Notes: generated by a model not told the origin, from the sequence alone. A stretch of DNA of 64,000 nt from Candidatus Dactylopiibacterium carminicum (GCF_014736495.1 NZ_MDUX01000011.1:1-64000); one strand, 5' to 3'; positions 36,264-45,742 are shown, counted from the first letter of the stretch. A program made the numbers and translations.

Positions 36264-37265
36264 CTACTCGCTACGTGGCGCGCGCACCGCGCGCGCGTCC
36301 TCCGGCCGACGGCCGGGTTGCAGAAGATTGAACGGGGTATTGCCTTCGGACGTGGTGGTCACGCCGTCGATCAGCGTCGCCACCTCGCCCGGCATGCCGA
36401 ACATGGCCGCCAGGTTCTCCGCCTGGCGCGTGCTCAGAATCATCAGTTCGATGCGCCGGTTGACCGCGGCCCGTGGATCGTCGCGGTCCAGCGGCGCGCG
36501 GTCGGCCATGCCGATGACCTGCAGCACGCTGCCTTGCGGCATGCCGCCGGCCAGCATGTTCAGCCGCGCGGCCATGGCGCGCTCGTTGGAAAGCGTCCAG
36601 TTGGAATAGGCCGAGGGGCCACGCTCGCGATAGGGCAGGGCATCGGTATGGCCGAGGATCAGCATCTGATTCTCGATCTGGCTGAACAGCGGCCCCATCT
36701 TCTGCAGCAATGCACGGAACTGCTCGCTAGGCATCGCCGAGCCGCGCGCGAACATGCCCTGCTTGTCGGTGTCATGCAGCATCACGCGCAAACCCTGCAG
36801 CGTCACTTCGGTACGCAGGTTATTGCCCAGGCCGGCGCGGTCCGTCAGGCGTTGCAGCACGCGCGCCAAGGCCTGCATGTCTTCCGGCGACTCCAGGCGG
36901 CGCTTGCCGAGCAGCAGCTCCGCATCGTCGTCGCCATTGGTGAAACGGCGGCGTGGCGACAGCGTGTCGCCCTGGGCCGGCACGGGATGACGGTCGATGA
37001 GGCTGCCGCGCGGGCCGCCGATGGTCTCGACGCGGCGCTCGGCACCTTCGTTGATGGTCTGGCCCTGCGCCATGCGCGAGACTTCCTCCATCTGCTCGGC
37101 GCTGCGCGCGGCCATGACCCAGAGCACGAGGAACAGGCACATCAACGCCAGGCAGAAGTCGGCGAACGCGACTTTCCAGGCGCTGCCATGGCCTTCATGG
37201 CCATGCTTGCGTGCGACCTTCTTGACGATGGTCTCTTCGTGCTTGTTGTCGCTGGCCTTAGCCAC
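36264..37265 (-). CDS. motB: Stator protein MotB (LafU-type)
   Basis: MotB anchors the stator to peptidoglycan and forms the ion channel with MotA. The 333-residue protein has a single N-terminal helix with VAFADFCLALMCLFLVLWVM, whose Asp is the essential ion-binding residue. It has a C-terminal OmpA-like domain with ILGHTDALPYRERGPSAYSN and WTLSNERAMAARLNMLAGG. The start codon is GTG and overlaps the motA end by 8 bases. Ion specificity is not determinable from the sequence by eye. The gene is intact. Confidence 0.94.
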   Translation of the reverse strand: MAKASDNKHEETIVKKVARKHGHEGHGSAWKVAFADFCLALMCLFLVLWVMAARSAEQMEEVSRMAQGQTINEGAERRVETIGGPRGSLIDRHPVPAQGDTLSPRRRFTNGDDDAELLLGKRRLESPEDMQALARVLQRLTDRAGLGNNLRTEVTLQGLRVMLHDTDKQGMFARGSAMPSEQFRALLQKMGPLFSQIENQMLILGHTDALPYRERGPSAYSNWTLSNERAMAARLNMLAGGMPQGSVLQVIGMADRAPLDRDDPRAAVNRRIELMILSTRQAENLAAMFGMPGEVATLIDGVTTTSEGNTPFNLLQPGRRPEDARAVRAPRSE

Positions 37266-38151
37266 GCTGCCCTCCCCGCGCCGGGATCGGCTCGTCGTTC
37301 ATGGCATTGATCCAGCCTTCCAGCTCCGCGAAGCTGGGCTTGATGTTCAGCTGCACCAGGCGGCGCCCGGCGTCGATCGCCAGCAGCGCAGGCTTGCCGG
37401 CCACGTGGGTGACCAGCACTACCTTCACGCATTCCAGCGCCGAGATTTCCTCCGTCACCACCTGGTTCATGACGTTGGAAATCGGATCGAGCACGCCATA
37501 GCAGAAGAAGATGCCGATGAAAGTCCCCACCATGGCCGCAGCCACGCGCTCGGCGATCTCGGCTGAATTCGCCCCCTCGCCCACGGTATTCATGGCCATC
37601 ACGATGCCCAGCACGGCGGCGAGGATGCCGAAGCCAGGCATGGCTTCAGCGATCTTCTGCAGGGATTTGGCGGGCTGGGCCAGTTCCTCGTGGATGGCTT
37701 CCAGCTCCTGATCGAGCACGCCTTCGAGCTCATGCGCGTTGATCTTGCCCATGGCCATCAGGCGGAAGTTGTCGACGATGAAGTGCAGTAGCTTCGGATC
37801 CTTGAGGATCAGCGGATAACGCTGGAACAGGGGGCTTTTGTGCGGCTCCTCGACGTGCGCATCCAGCGCCTTGAGGCCGCCGGCGGCGGTCTGCAGCAGT
37901 TCATACATCAGCAACAGCAGCTGGCGCTGGTACTCCGCGCCGTTCTTGCGCATGGTGATGATCTGCTTGAGCTGCAGCCACATCTCGGCCAGTACGTGAC
38001 GCGGATTTCCCAGCACCAGGGCGCCGACCGCCGCACCGCAGATGATGATCAGCTCGACGGGCTCCCAGATGACGCGCAGGATGCCGCCGCCAAGCATGAA
38101 TCCACCGAACACGGTGAGCAGGACGATGACGATTCCGAGGATCTGTTGCAT
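37258..38151 (-). CDS. motA: Stator protein MotA (LafT-type)
   Basis: A 297-residue membrane protein with four helices. It has the N-terminus MQQILGIVIVLLTVFGGFML, the cytoplasmic loop DPKLLHFIVDNFRLMAMGKI and the third/fourth helix region PGFGILAAVLGIVMAMNTVG to VGTFIGIFFCYGVLDPISNV, including the conserved Pro-Gly-Phe-Gly. It conducts ions with MotB and drives rotation against FliG. YcgR-type brakes usually act on MotA or the FliG/FliM rotor, and one is encoded in the same array. The gene is translationally coupled to motB. Confidence 0.94.
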   Translation of the reverse strand: MQQILGIVIVLLTVFGGFMLGGGILRVIWEPVELIIICGAAVGALVLGNPRHVLAEMWLQLKQIITMRKNGAEYQRQLLLLMYELLQTAAGGLKALDAHVEEPHKSPLFQRYPLILKDPKLLHFIVDNFRLMAMGKINAHELEGVLDQELEAIHEELAQPAKSLQKIAEAMPGFGILAAVLGIVMAMNTVGEGANSAEIAERVAAAMVGTFIGIFFCYGVLDPISNVMNQVVTEEISALECVKVVLVTHVAGKPALLAIDAGRRLVQLNIKPSFAELEGWINAMNDEPIPARGGQRG

Positions 38152-38174
38152 GGTCTGGCGTTCCTTCCTGGCAC

Positions 38175-38873
38175 TCAGTGCGACTGCAGGCACTCGCGCA
38201 TCTTGCGCAGTGCTCCCTTGTTGATCTGGCAGACACGGGCCTCGGTGAGTTCGAGTACGGCGGCGATCTCCTTGAGGCTCAGGTCGAATTCGTAATACAG
38301 CTGGATCACGCGCTGCTCGCGCTCGTCCAGCCGGCGCAGTGCCTGCTCGATGCTGCGGCGGCGCATCAGCTGGGTTTCCGGCGTCGGCTGCTCGGACGCC
38401 TGCTCGCCGAGGATCTGGATCATTTCGTCGAAACTCGCCAGCGCCTCGGCGTTCTCCGCCATCAGGTAGGCCTGGTAGGCCTCGGCGGAGAGCCCGAGAT
38501 GCTGCTGGACCTCGGCCTCACCCGGCTCGTGCCCCAGGCGCCGTGCCAGATCGCGGATCGCGTCGCGCAGGCGGTGGCTTTCCTGGCGCACCGAACGTGG
38601 CCGCCAATCCTGGCGGCGCAGCTCGTCGAGGATCGCGCCGCGTACGCGCAGCTGGGCGTAGGCGCCGAACTTCTCGTCCGGCGTGCCATAGCGGCGCAGG
38701 CAATCCAGCAGCCCGAGCAACCCGATCTGCTCCATGTCCTGACGGTCGATGGCGCCGCCGGTCTGCGAGGCGAGCTGGCGGACCACGCGCTTGACCAGCG
38801 GCAGGTAGGCCAGCAGATGCTGCTGTTCCACCGCCGCTTCACAAGTCTGTGCGTAGCCCATGTTCATATCCAT
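38175..38873 (-). CDS. fliA: Flagellar sigma factor FliA (sigma-28, LafS-type)
   Basis: FliA directs late flagellar promoters. The 232-residue protein has region 2 (YLPLVKRVVRQLASQTGGAI, DRQDMEQIGLLGLLDCLRRY, FGAYAQLRVRGAILDELRRQ), region 3 (DAIRDLARRLGHEPGEAEVQ) and region 4 (LYYEFDLSLKEIAAVLELTE, ARVCQINKGALRKMRECL). It lies between fliL and motA, the position of lafS in lateral clusters. Its likely target here is the promoter at 48575-48601 upstream of fliM. FlgM, encoded nearby, is its antagonist. Confidence 0.93.
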   Translation of the reverse strand: MDMNMGYAQTCEAAVEQQHLLAYLPLVKRVVRQLASQTGGAIDRQDMEQIGLLGLLDCLRRYGTPDEKFGAYAQLRVRGAILDELRRQDWRPRSVRQESHRLRDAIRDLARRLGHEPGEAEVQQHLGLSAEAYQAYLMAENAEALASFDEMIQILGEQASEQPTPETQLMRRRSIEQALRRLDEREQRVIQLYYEFDLSLKEIAAVLELTEARVCQINKGALRKMRECLQSH

Positions 38874-38878
38874 GCCGC

Positions 38879-39346
38879 CTACTCGATGATCAGCTTGCTG
38901 ATCAGCGCTTCGACGAAGGGCTGCTCGGCATTGTCGCGGGCGTAGCCTTCGGTGAAGGCCCGGTTGACGTCGACCGTCAGATCGTCGATCGACTTGTTCA
39001 GCGCTTCCTCCAGGGTGTAGGCGGACAGCGCCTTCACCGCGATGCTGCGCAGCAGCGGCAGGTGTTCCTTGGTGTGCTTCTCGGCCTTTTCCTCGGCCTT
39101 GAACACCAGATCCATCGCCAGGTAGTGCGACATCGGTGCGCCGGAATCGCTGCGCAACATGACGATCACCTTGTCCAGGCTCACGTACTTGTAGTTGCGC
39201 TTGTCCTTTTCCACGGCGGGAGCCGGGGTCTCGCCCGCCACTGCGGGCGCGCGGGCGCGCAGCAGCCACCAGGCGCCGCCGGCGCCAGCGCCGGCCAGCA
39301 GCACGCCGGCGATCAGAAACAGCAGGATCAGCTTCAGTTTGTTCAT
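38879..39346 (-). CDS. fliL: Stator-associated protein FliL (LafF-type)
   Basis: A 155-residue protein with one N-terminal membrane helix (LILLFLIAGVLLAGAGAGGA) and a periplasmic domain containing KYVSLDKVIVMLRSDSGAPM and SHYLAMDLVFKAEEKAEKHT. FliL surrounds the stator and supports torque or swarming. Its ATG overlaps the fliK TGA (ATGA), and 5 bases separate it from fliA. Position between fliK and fliA follows the lateral cluster. Confidence 0.86.
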   Translation of the reverse strand: MNKLKLILLFLIAGVLLAGAGAGGAWWLLRARAPAVAGETPAPAVEKDKRNYKYVSLDKVIVMLRSDSGAPMSHYLAMDLVFKAEEKAEKHTKEHLPLLRSIAVKALSAYTLEEALNKSIDDLTVDVNRAFTEGYARDNAEQPFVEALISKLIIE

Positions 39347-40533
39347 GCCGCCTGCTCCTGCTCGCCGGAACCGTTACGGGCCGACTCATCGCGGTCGTCG
39401 GCTTCCGCCAGGGCTTGGCCCGGCGCTTCCCGCTGCGCTCCTTGCTGCTGGCGCTGACGTCCGTCGGCCGAGGCTTCACCGAACAGGCTGCGCGAGGCCG
39501 AGGATTCCTCAACCTGCACGGAGACTTCGCCCTGATGGCGGACCGAGAGGTCCTGGCGCAGTTGTTCGCCGATGCCCTGCAACTGGCGCAGCACCTCTTG
39601 GTGCGTGGCGGAGAGCTGTACCGTCAGCGCGCCGTTCTCGTGGCGGATACCGATTTCGATGCGCCCCAGGCTGGGCGGATCGAGGCGGATCGTGGCCTGA
39701 TCCAGGGTGTGTGTGGATTGCAGTTGCAGGCGTTCGCCCAGTGCCTGCATCAAGGGCTCGCGCCACTGCGAACTCTCGGTGCCGGCCAGCTTGAGCACGG
39801 CGACGCCGCTCTGTGTCACCGTGGACGTTCCTGTCGCATTCCCCTGCATGACAGGTGCAAGGTCGGCGTCGACCTGTGCAGCGGCTTCGGCACCCCCGGT
39901 TTTCAGCGCCGCCACGCTTCCGGCGGCCGCTGCCGGTGATGCGGCAGCCTTGGTGGCGACACCTGGCAATTCGATGGCCTTCACCTGACGCAAGGCTTCG
40001 CTTTCAGCCTCATCAGGCACGGCGGCGCCCGTGGACGCGGCAAGGAACTCCGTGCCGGCATCTTCGGTGGCGAGGTTCTGTGCTGGTCGTGGCGTCACCT
40101 GCGGCATGGCCGCCGCCTGGGAAACGCCGCCCTCCACTTCGCCCGTGGCGGGCAAGGCGCCAGCCGGGGCGCTTTCCCCGTCACCGCCCTGCGCCACGGC
40201 ATCCAGCTGGCGCATCACGAGATTCACCGTGAGCATCACCGCTTCGGGCAACAGCCCTTGCACCGGGGCAAGCACCTGCGGAGTGCTGCCATCCGTCTGC
40301 GGGGCGTCTTCATCGGATCCTGCATGGGGTACGCCCGGCACCTGCGCCGGCTGTAGCAGGCGCTCCGCATCCCCGGTATCAGCCTCGCCATAGCCGATCA
40401 GCGCGGCATCCAGCGCCGCACCGAAATCCATGCCGGCGAGCGATGTGCCTTCCGCCTCCGGCTGGCCGATCTGCAGCAGGATCTGCACGGTGCTGGCGGG
40501 CGTGGAGGGCTGCCCCGTGGATATTGTCGTCAT
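39343..40533 (-). CDS. fliK: Hook-length control protein FliK (LafE-type)
   Basis: FliK measures hook length and switches export from hook to filament proteins. The 396-residue sequence has the usual low-complexity Ala/Gly/Glu-rich N-terminal two thirds and the globular Flg_hook domain at about 270-355, with ATIRLDPPSLGRIEIGIRH, NGALTVQLSATHQEVLRQLQ and GEVSVQVEE. The last 40 residues are Gln/Arg/Glu-rich. It is coupled to fliT-like and fliL genes by ATGA overlaps. A second, different FliK-like protein is encoded at 54923. Confidence 0.9.
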   Translation of the reverse strand: MTTISTGQPSTPASTVQILLQIGQPEAEGTSLAGMDFGAALDAALIGYGEADTGDAERLLQPAQVPGVPHAGSDEDAPQTDGSTPQVLAPVQGLLPEAVMLTVNLVMRQLDAVAQGGDGESAPAGALPATGEVEGGVSQAAAMPQVTPRPAQNLATEDAGTEFLAASTGAAVPDEAESEALRQVKAIELPGVATKAAASPAAAAGSVAALKTGGAEAAAQVDADLAPVMQGNATGTSTVTQSGVAVLKLAGTESSQWREPLMQALGERLQLQSTHTLDQATIRLDPPSLGRIEIGIRHENGALTVQLSATHQEVLRQLQGIGEQLRQDLSVRHQGEVSVQVEESSASRSLFGEASADGRQRQQQGAQREAPGQALAEADDRDESARNGSGEQEQAA

Positions 40534-40838
40534 AGGAATTGATCCCCTTCGTCATTCACTGCATAGGCCGTCCACGCTTCACGCCGGTCACGCATGTCGG
40601 CCAGGCGGGCGTCGAGCCGTACGGTTTCCCGACGGCAGCGCGACAGGGCTTCCGCATGCACGCGGCGCAGGTACCCGAGTGCCTGCTGCTCGCCCGCGGA
40701 AGGCGGGGCGGCAGGCGGCAGGCGGCGCAGTGCGACGGCCACTTCGGCATCCAGTCGCGCAACGGTCTCCCAGTCCTCGCGGACCGTGGCCTGGCCGAGG
40801 CGTTGTGCCAGTTCGCGCAGCGCCTGTGCTTCAGCCAT
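40530..40838 (-). CDS. FliT-like (LafD position) flagellar chaperone candidate
   Basis: A 102-residue, highly charged helical protein in the fliS-fliK interval, where lateral clusters carry lafD and polar clusters carry fliT. It begins MAEAQALRELAQRLGQATVR, has an acidic first helix with EDWETVARLDAEVAVALRRL and a long C-terminal helix with VRLDARLADMRDRREAWTAY. FliT binds FliD and sequesters the master regulator. The family is hardly conserved, so the call rests on place, size and predicted helices. Its start overlaps the fliS stop by 8 bases and its stop overlaps the fliK start. Confidence 0.65.
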   Translation of the reverse strand: MAEAQALRELAQRLGQATVREDWETVARLDAEVAVALRRLPPAAPPSAGEQQALGYLRRVHAEALSRCRRETVRLDARLADMRDRREAWTAYAVNDEGDQFL

Positions 40839-41226
40839 TTTTTGCCTGGACGCTCTGCCAGCCTTCACGCAAGGTCTGCAGGATCGCGACGACCTCGTCG
40901 ATCTTGCCGGGGTCCAGTGCCACGCCGGCCTGATGGAGATGCTCCGCGCAGAATGCGTAGAGCCGTTCAAGATTGGCCACGACCTCGCCGCCGGCATCCA
41001 TGTCGAGGGCGCTGGACAACCCGTTGAGCATGCCGATGGCGCGCTCCAGGCTGCGGGCCTTGAGCTCGAAGCGGCGGGCCTCGATATGGGCCCGTGCACG
41101 CGCCAGCTCGTCGAGCAGGCCATCCATCAGCAACAACACCAGTTGCACGGGAGATGCCTGGGCTGTCTGCGCATCGACATTGACTGTCTGATAGCTCTGG
41201 TAAGCGTCGTAAGCGAGTGTGGTCAT
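40831..41226 (-). CDS. fliS: Flagellin export chaperone FliS (LafC-type)
   Basis: FliS binds the flagellin C-terminus and delivers it to the export gate. The 131-residue helical protein starts MTTLAYDAYQSYQTVNVDAQ and carries SPVQLVLLLMDGLLDELARA plus RSLERAIGMLNGLSSALDMD, all typical. Length is normal. It lies between fliD and the fliT-like gene, in lateral order. Confidence 0.92.
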   Translation of the reverse strand: MTTLAYDAYQSYQTVNVDAQTAQASPVQLVLLLMDGLLDELARARAHIEARRFELKARSLERAIGMLNGLSSALDMDAGGEVVANLERLYAFCAEHLHQAGVALDPGKIDEVVAILQTLREGWQSVQAKNG

Positions 41227-41245
41227 GTCCGTCCCTGTGAAGGCA

Positions 41246-42598
41246 TCAACTGCTGCTGCTACTGCTGCTGGTGCCGAAGTAGGCGTCGAAGATGCTGGAG
41301 GTGTATTCCATCTGGGTTTGCAGGGTCTGCAGCGCGGTGTATTGGACGAGGTAGCGGTTGTAGGCGCGCTCGTAGTTTTCGTCGATGCGGGTCTGGCGCG
41401 TGTCCAAGCGGCTCTGAGTGCGCTCCACGGAGTCCTTGCGAGATTTGATCAGCCCGTTGGTGCTGTTGGTCCAGAGCTCCAGATAGGTGGTGAAATCCCC
41501 GAGCACGCCGCTGCGGCTGCCCTTGGTGGTACTGCCGAAGAGGGAATCCAGACCATCGGGATTCTTGGCCAGCGCAGCTTCCAGCTTGTCGCTGTCCAGA
41601 GAGATGCTGCCGTCCTTGCTGGTGGTGATGCCGTAGGTCATCAGGCTGACGCCATCGACGGATTCCCGCAGGATGCTCGACAAGCGCGAACGCAGGGCGC
41701 GGATGCCGGAATCCGAGGCGAAGGCGGCGGAATCCGTGGTGGAGCTGCCGTTGGCGGTCAGCGTGTCGAGGATCTTTTCCAGTGCGTTGTACGCATCCAC
41801 GAAGGACTGCAGATTGGCCGTGGTACCGCTGAGGTCGCTGTCGACCGACAGGGTGATGGCGGAGGTGCTGGCCTTGGTGAGCGTCAGCGTGACGCCGCTG
41901 ATCGCCGTGAAGGTGTTGCTGGATTGCTCCAGTTTGATACCGGTATCCTTGTCGCCCAGCCAGACGATGGCGTCCTGTGCGGCCACCAGCTCCTTGCTGG
42001 AGGACAAGGCGGTCTTCAGATCACCGTCCGGCAGGCCGCTGACATCGACGCTGATCGCGCCGGCCGTGCCGCTTTCACCGGCACTGAGGATGAGCTGGCT
42101 CTTGTTCCCCACGGTCACCACCGAAGCGACGACCTTGCCGTTGTTATTGTCGGCCTGGTTGATCGCACGCGCGATCTCTGCCGGGGTGAGTTTGCCGTCA
42201 CCGTCGGCATCCGCGGTCTGCAGATCCAGGCTGATGCTGGAGCCGTCGCCCAGGGTGATCACCAGGGGGCTGTCTGCATAGACGTCCAGCTCCGCCGGCA
42301 GATCCTGGAATGCGATCTGGTGGGTCGTGGCGATCTGCTCGACGTACAGGGAATAGGTGCCGCTGGCCGCGCTGCTGCTGGCGCTTGCCGTGAGCGCGGA
42401 AGAGTCGCTCACCGTCGCGGTGTTCGCAACCATCCCTTTCTGGCCGGACAGCGTGGCCAGGGCGGATTGCAGCTTGGTCAGCGCGCTGGCGGTTGCCGTG
42501 GCGCGCGTGCTTTCCGTATCCAGCTGGTCCTGTGCGTTCTGTACGTACAGGGTGGCCAGCGAATAGGCCATTGAGGTGGGGTCGATATCAGTCGCCAT
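41246..42598 (-). CDS. fliD: Filament cap protein FliD (LafB-type)
   Basis: FliD forms the filament cap that folds flagellin. The 450-residue protein has an N-terminal helix (MATDIDPTSMAYSLATLYVQ), the domain beginning YVEQIATTHQIAFQDLP, and a C-terminal FliD domain with LQSFVDAYNALEKILDTLTA, RALRSRLSSILRESVDG, LMTYGITTSKDGSISLDSDK and the terminal YNRYLVQYTALQTLQTQMEY. The tail is a Ser run (codons AGC repeated at about 41246-41270). The start at 42598 follows GGAGCACCTC. A 99-bp gap to fliJ is the largest in this part of the array. Confidence 0.92.
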   Translation of the reverse strand: MATDIDPTSMAYSLATLYVQNAQDQLDTESTRATATASALTKLQSALATLSGQKGMVANTATVSDSSALTASASSSAASGTYSLYVEQIATTHQIAFQDLPAELDVYADSPLVITLGDGSSISLDLQTADADGDGKLTPAEIARAINQADNNNGKVVASVVTVGNKSQLILSAGESGTAGAISVDVSGLPDGDLKTALSSSKELVAAQDAIVWLGDKDTGIKLEQSSNTFTAISGVTLTLTKASTSAITLSVDSDLSGTTANLQSFVDAYNALEKILDTLTANGSSTTDSAAFASDSGIRALRSRLSSILRESVDGVSLMTYGITTSKDGSISLDSDKLEAALAKNPDGLDSLFGSTTKGSRSGVLGDFTTYLELWTNSTNGLIKSRKDSVERTQSRLDTRQTRIDENYERAYNRYLVQYTALQTLQTQMEYTSSIFDAYFGTSSSSSSS

Positions 42599-42697
42599 GA
42601 GGTGCTCCTGCAAAGGGGGAATGGAACCTGCCCTTTGAAAGGGCGACCCGATCGGCCGCACACTGAAATGGCATCTGGATGGCCCGCCTGCCCTGCT

Positions 42698-43150
42698 TCA
42701 TCGCACCCCCCTCAGCCAGGCTTGCGTGGCCAGTTCGTCCTGCTGCTTCTGTTCGCGCACGTTTTCCTCGCGCTGCAGGCCCGCACGGCGGCGCTCCAGC
42801 GTCTGCTCCAGCGCTTCGTGCCTGTGCATCGCCTGCATCAGCGCGGTCTGCGCCAGACGCATGTCCGCCTGATGCAGCTGCAGCTCGAGGCGGTGTTCGG
42901 CTGCCATCTGCAGCACCGCCTGCTTGTAGTCACCCCGGTTCTGCGACAGCACGGAAAGCTGCCCCACGCCCTGGCGGGCACTCGCACCGGCGCTCTCGCT
43001 CAGCGCCTCCAGCCGCTCCAGATTGGCGCGATAGCGCGCTTCCGTCGCCTGCTTAACGGCCAGTTCGGCCTGACGCTCATCCTTTTCCCGCTCGCGCAGT
43101 TCGGTGGCCATGCTCAGGCCGCGCAGCTTGCGTTCCGCTACCTTGTTCAT
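42698..43150 (-). CDS. fliJ: Flagellar export protein FliJ
   Basis: FliJ is the coiled-coil stalk of the export ATPase complex. The 150-residue protein is one long charged helix pair beginning MNKVAERKLRGLSMATELRE, with RYRANLERLEALSESAGASA and HRHEALEQTLERRRAGLQRE. Its ATG overlaps the fliI stop (ATGA). The gene seems intact although fliI is not. Sequence identity within the family is low, so the call rests on coiled coil, length and place. Confidence 0.87.
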   Translation of the reverse strand: MNKVAERKLRGLSMATELREREKDERQAELAVKQATEARYRANLERLEALSESAGASARQGVGQLSVLSQNRGDYKQAVLQMAAEHRLELQLHQADMRLAQTALMQAMHRHEALEQTLERRRAGLQREENVREQKQQDELATQAWLRGVR

Positions 43151-44040
43151 TGCGTCAGCTCCTCGAGGCGGGCCAGCGTGTCGGCCAGCGGCGCGGCTTC
43201 GTGCGTGCCCTGGCAGAGGAAGGATTCGATCCCAGTGCCAGTGCCACTTCGCGGCGCGCCATGGCGTAGCGCGTGAGCGAGTCGACGAGCAGCAGCACAT
43301 GCTGGCCCTGATCGCGGAAATGCGCGGCGATGGCATGGCACAGCTCGGTAGCGCGGATGCGCATCAGCGGCGACTCGTCGGCCGGCGCGGTGACCACCAC
43401 GGCACGCGCCAGCCCTTCGGCACCCAGCGACATGTCGATGAATTCACGCACTTCGCGGCCGCGCTCGCCGATCAGGCCGACCACCACCACGTCGGCCACG
43501 GTCTGGCGCGTGATCAGGCCGAGCAACACGCTCTTGCCCACGCCGCTGCCGGCCATCAGGCCGACGCGCTGGCCACGCCCCAGCGTGAGCAGGCCGTTGA
43601 TGGCGCGCACACCCACGTCCAGGATTTCGCGTACCGGCTGCTTGCGCAGCGGATTCACGCGCGGCGGCGTCGGGTCCAGCGGCTGCTCGCCCCCCAGGGC
43701 CGAGTCCGTCCAGCGGCTCGCCCAGGCCATTGACGATGCGCCCCAGCCAGGAGGGACCGATCATCAAGCCCTGTGCGTCCGGCGCAGGCAGCACGCGCGC
43801 GCCGGTGGCAAGCCCTTCGGCATGCTTGAAGGGCATCAGATACGAGACTTCGTTGCGGAAGCCCACCACCTGCGCCGCGATCCATTCGCCCGAAGCCGTC
43901 TCGATGCGGCAGCGCTGCCCGGTCTGCAACAGACAGCCGGTGCATTCGAGCAGCAGCCCGGTGGCTCCGACCAGTCGCCCGGTATGCGTGGCGACCGGCA
44001 CTTCACCGAGTTCGAGCTTGCGCAGCGCGGCAGCGATCAT
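43147..44040 (-). pseudogene. fliI: Flagellar export ATPase FliI, frameshifted and internally deleted
   Basis: FliI is normally about 440-450 residues. From ATG 44040 (overlapping the fliH TGA) the frame encodes the N-terminal barrel up to [15 protein letters not shown]. Near 43695-43712 the frame shifts by about 2 bases, and the next frame continues [20 protein letters not shown], the P-loop [16 protein letters not shown] and [20 protein letters not shown]. At about 43228-43236 it jumps to [20 protein letters not shown] in the original frame, the extreme C-terminus of FliI. Roughly 150-190 residues of the catalytic and C-terminal domains are missing. No functional ATPase can be made, though neighbours fliH and fliJ are intact. 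Confidence 0.9.
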
Positions 44041-44717
44041 GACGCCTGCCCTTCTTCTGCCGTCGGCAGCAGTTGCGTGCTGACCTGCTCGATACAGGCG
44101 GCAAGACGCTGGCGACAGCCCGCGTCGGCTTCGTGTCCATCGGCGCTGACGCGGCATTCGCCGGGCTCCAGGCGCGCATCGGGAATCAGTGTCCAGCGTG
44201 CGGCACGCTCCGGCGCCAGTTCGCGGATGCGCTCCAGCTCTTCGGGATTCAGGTAGACCTCGACACCTTCGCGCGCTGGCGGCATGGTCGCCAGGGTCTC
44301 GTCGACCAGCGTCAGCAGTTGCACCGGCTGCAGGGCGAGTTCGCTGCGGATGACCTGGCGGGCCACCTTGGCCACCAGCTCCACCACTTCCTTGCGCAGT
44401 GCGCCCTGATAGTCGGCCTGCAATTGCTGCAAGGCTTCCAGCATCGCGTCCAGCGGCTGCGCCAGGGACTCGAAGCGTGCCTGCACCTCGCGCCGGGCCA
44501 TCTCGCGCCCTTCGCGCGCGCCCTCGCTACGCCCCAATGCGAGCCCGTCCTGGCGCCCCTGCTCGAAGCCGCTGTCATGCCCCTCGCGATAGCCGCGATC
44601 CATGCCCTCCTTGAAGGCCTCCGCGTGGGAGTACTGGATCTGTGCCATACCGGCTGCCGGCAGGCCGACGGCCAGCTGGGACAAGGGCGGGAAGCGGTGG
44701 GGGCGCATGTTCTTCAT
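44037..44717 (-). CDS. fliH: Export ATPase regulator FliH
   Basis: FliH binds FliI and links it to the C-ring. The 226-residue protein has the FliH glycine-rich repeat region GMDRGYREGHDSGFEQGRQD and GLALGRSEGAREGREMA (GxxxG pattern), and a C-terminal domain with KEVVELVAKVARQVIRSELA and PAREGVEVYLNPEELERIRE. The start overlaps the fliG stop by ATGA at 44714-44717, and its own stop overlaps fliI. Length is normal. Confidence 0.9.
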   Translation of the reverse strand: MKNMRPHRFPPLSQLAVGLPAAGMAQIQYSHAEAFKEGMDRGYREGHDSGFEQGRQDGLALGRSEGAREGREMARREVQARFESLAQPLDAMLEALQQLQADYQGALRKEVVELVAKVARQVIRSELALQPVQLLTLVDETLATMPPAREGVEVYLNPEELERIRELAPERAARWTLIPDARLEPGECRVSADGHEADAGCRQRLAACIEQVSTQLLPTAEEGQAS

Positions 44718-45742
44718 TCGACCGTGGCCTCGGCGAACAGCAGGATCTCGATTTCGCCGGCATCGGCCAGATCCTTGACCTGCGCCATGATCTCTTCGCG
44801 CGCCTGCTCCACGCGGCTGCGCGGCACCGGGCCGCTGCCGCGCATGAGCTCTTCGAAGCTCTGTGCCTGGCGTCGCGGCATGGCTTGCAGGATGGTGTCG
44901 CGTACGGTGGGCTCGGCGCCCTTGAGTGCGATGGCCCACTGCTCCAGCGGCACTTCGTCGATGAGCCAGGTGATGACGGCATCGTTCTGCCGCGAGAGGA
45001 TGAAGAAGTCGTACATGCTGACTTCGATCTCGGACACCACGGCCGGATCGTGCGCGCGCAGCAGCTCCACCATCTGCTGGCGATTGCCAGGCAGACGATT
45101 GATGATCTCGGCAGCCTGACGCACCCCCTCGACGCTGGTGCTCTGCAGCCCCAGGCTTTCCAGGCAACGGCTGACCACTTCGTCGAGTTCGATCAGCAAG
45201 TCACGGTCGACCTCCTTCAGGCGCGCGACGTTGATCAGTACCAGATCTCGGTTCTCTTGCGGCAACGCATCCAGCACCTCGCCGGCCAGCGCCGGCGGCA
45301 GGAAGGCGAGGAATACCGCCTGCATGCGCACGTGTTCGTGCGCGATGCGGTCCGCCAGCCATTTCGACGAGGCCCATTGCAGCCGCGCCATCTTCGGCCG
45401 GATCGCATCGCCGTAGATGTTGTTGAGCACGCTGTTGGCGATATCGGCCCCCAGCGCCAGATCCAGCGAGCGCTTGAGATAGGAGCGCGAGGCGCCATGC
45501 ACGCCGCTCTGCTCGCGATAGTCGTCGAAGAAATGCTGCAGTGAATTGCGCACGGCTTCGACCTTGATGCCGCTGATGCGCAACATGACCTGCGTGACTT
45601 CCAGCAGCTCTTCGCGCGACAGACAGCGCAGTACCGCAGCGGCAGGCTCCTCGCCCATCGACAGCAGCACGATGGCCGCCTGCTCGATCAGGTTCAGCGT
45701 CGGCCCCGGGATGATCGGGTCGGCATTATTCAGGTCGGCCAT
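44714..45742 (-). CDS. fliG: Rotor protein FliG
   Basis: FliG couples the MS-ring to the C-ring and receives torque from MotA. The 342-residue sequence includes IVLLSMGEEPAAAVLRCLSR, the central EVEVSMYDFFILSRQNDAVI and a C-terminal torque helix LKGAEPTVRDTILQAMPRRQ. The usual EHPQ motif of the middle domain is not obvious by eye (RHLAVI-type stretch replaced), as in other lateral FliG proteins. It starts 17 bases inside the fliF end and overlaps fliH. Confidence 0.92.
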   Translation of the reverse strand: MADLNNADPIIPGPTLNLIEQAAIVLLSMGEEPAAAVLRCLSREELLEVTQVMLRISGIKVEAVRNSLQHFFDDYREQSGVHGASRSYLKRSLDLALGADIANSVLNNIYGDAIRPKMARLQWASSKWLADRIAHEHVRMQAVFLAFLPPALAGEVLDALPQENRDLVLINVARLKEVDRDLLIELDEVVSRCLESLGLQSTSVEGVRQAAEIINRLPGNRQQMVELLRAHDPAVVSEIEVSMYDFFILSRQNDAVITWLIDEVPLEQWAIALKGAEPTVRDTILQAMPRRQAQSFEELMRGSGPVPRSRVEQAREEIMAQVKDLADAGEIEILLFAEATVE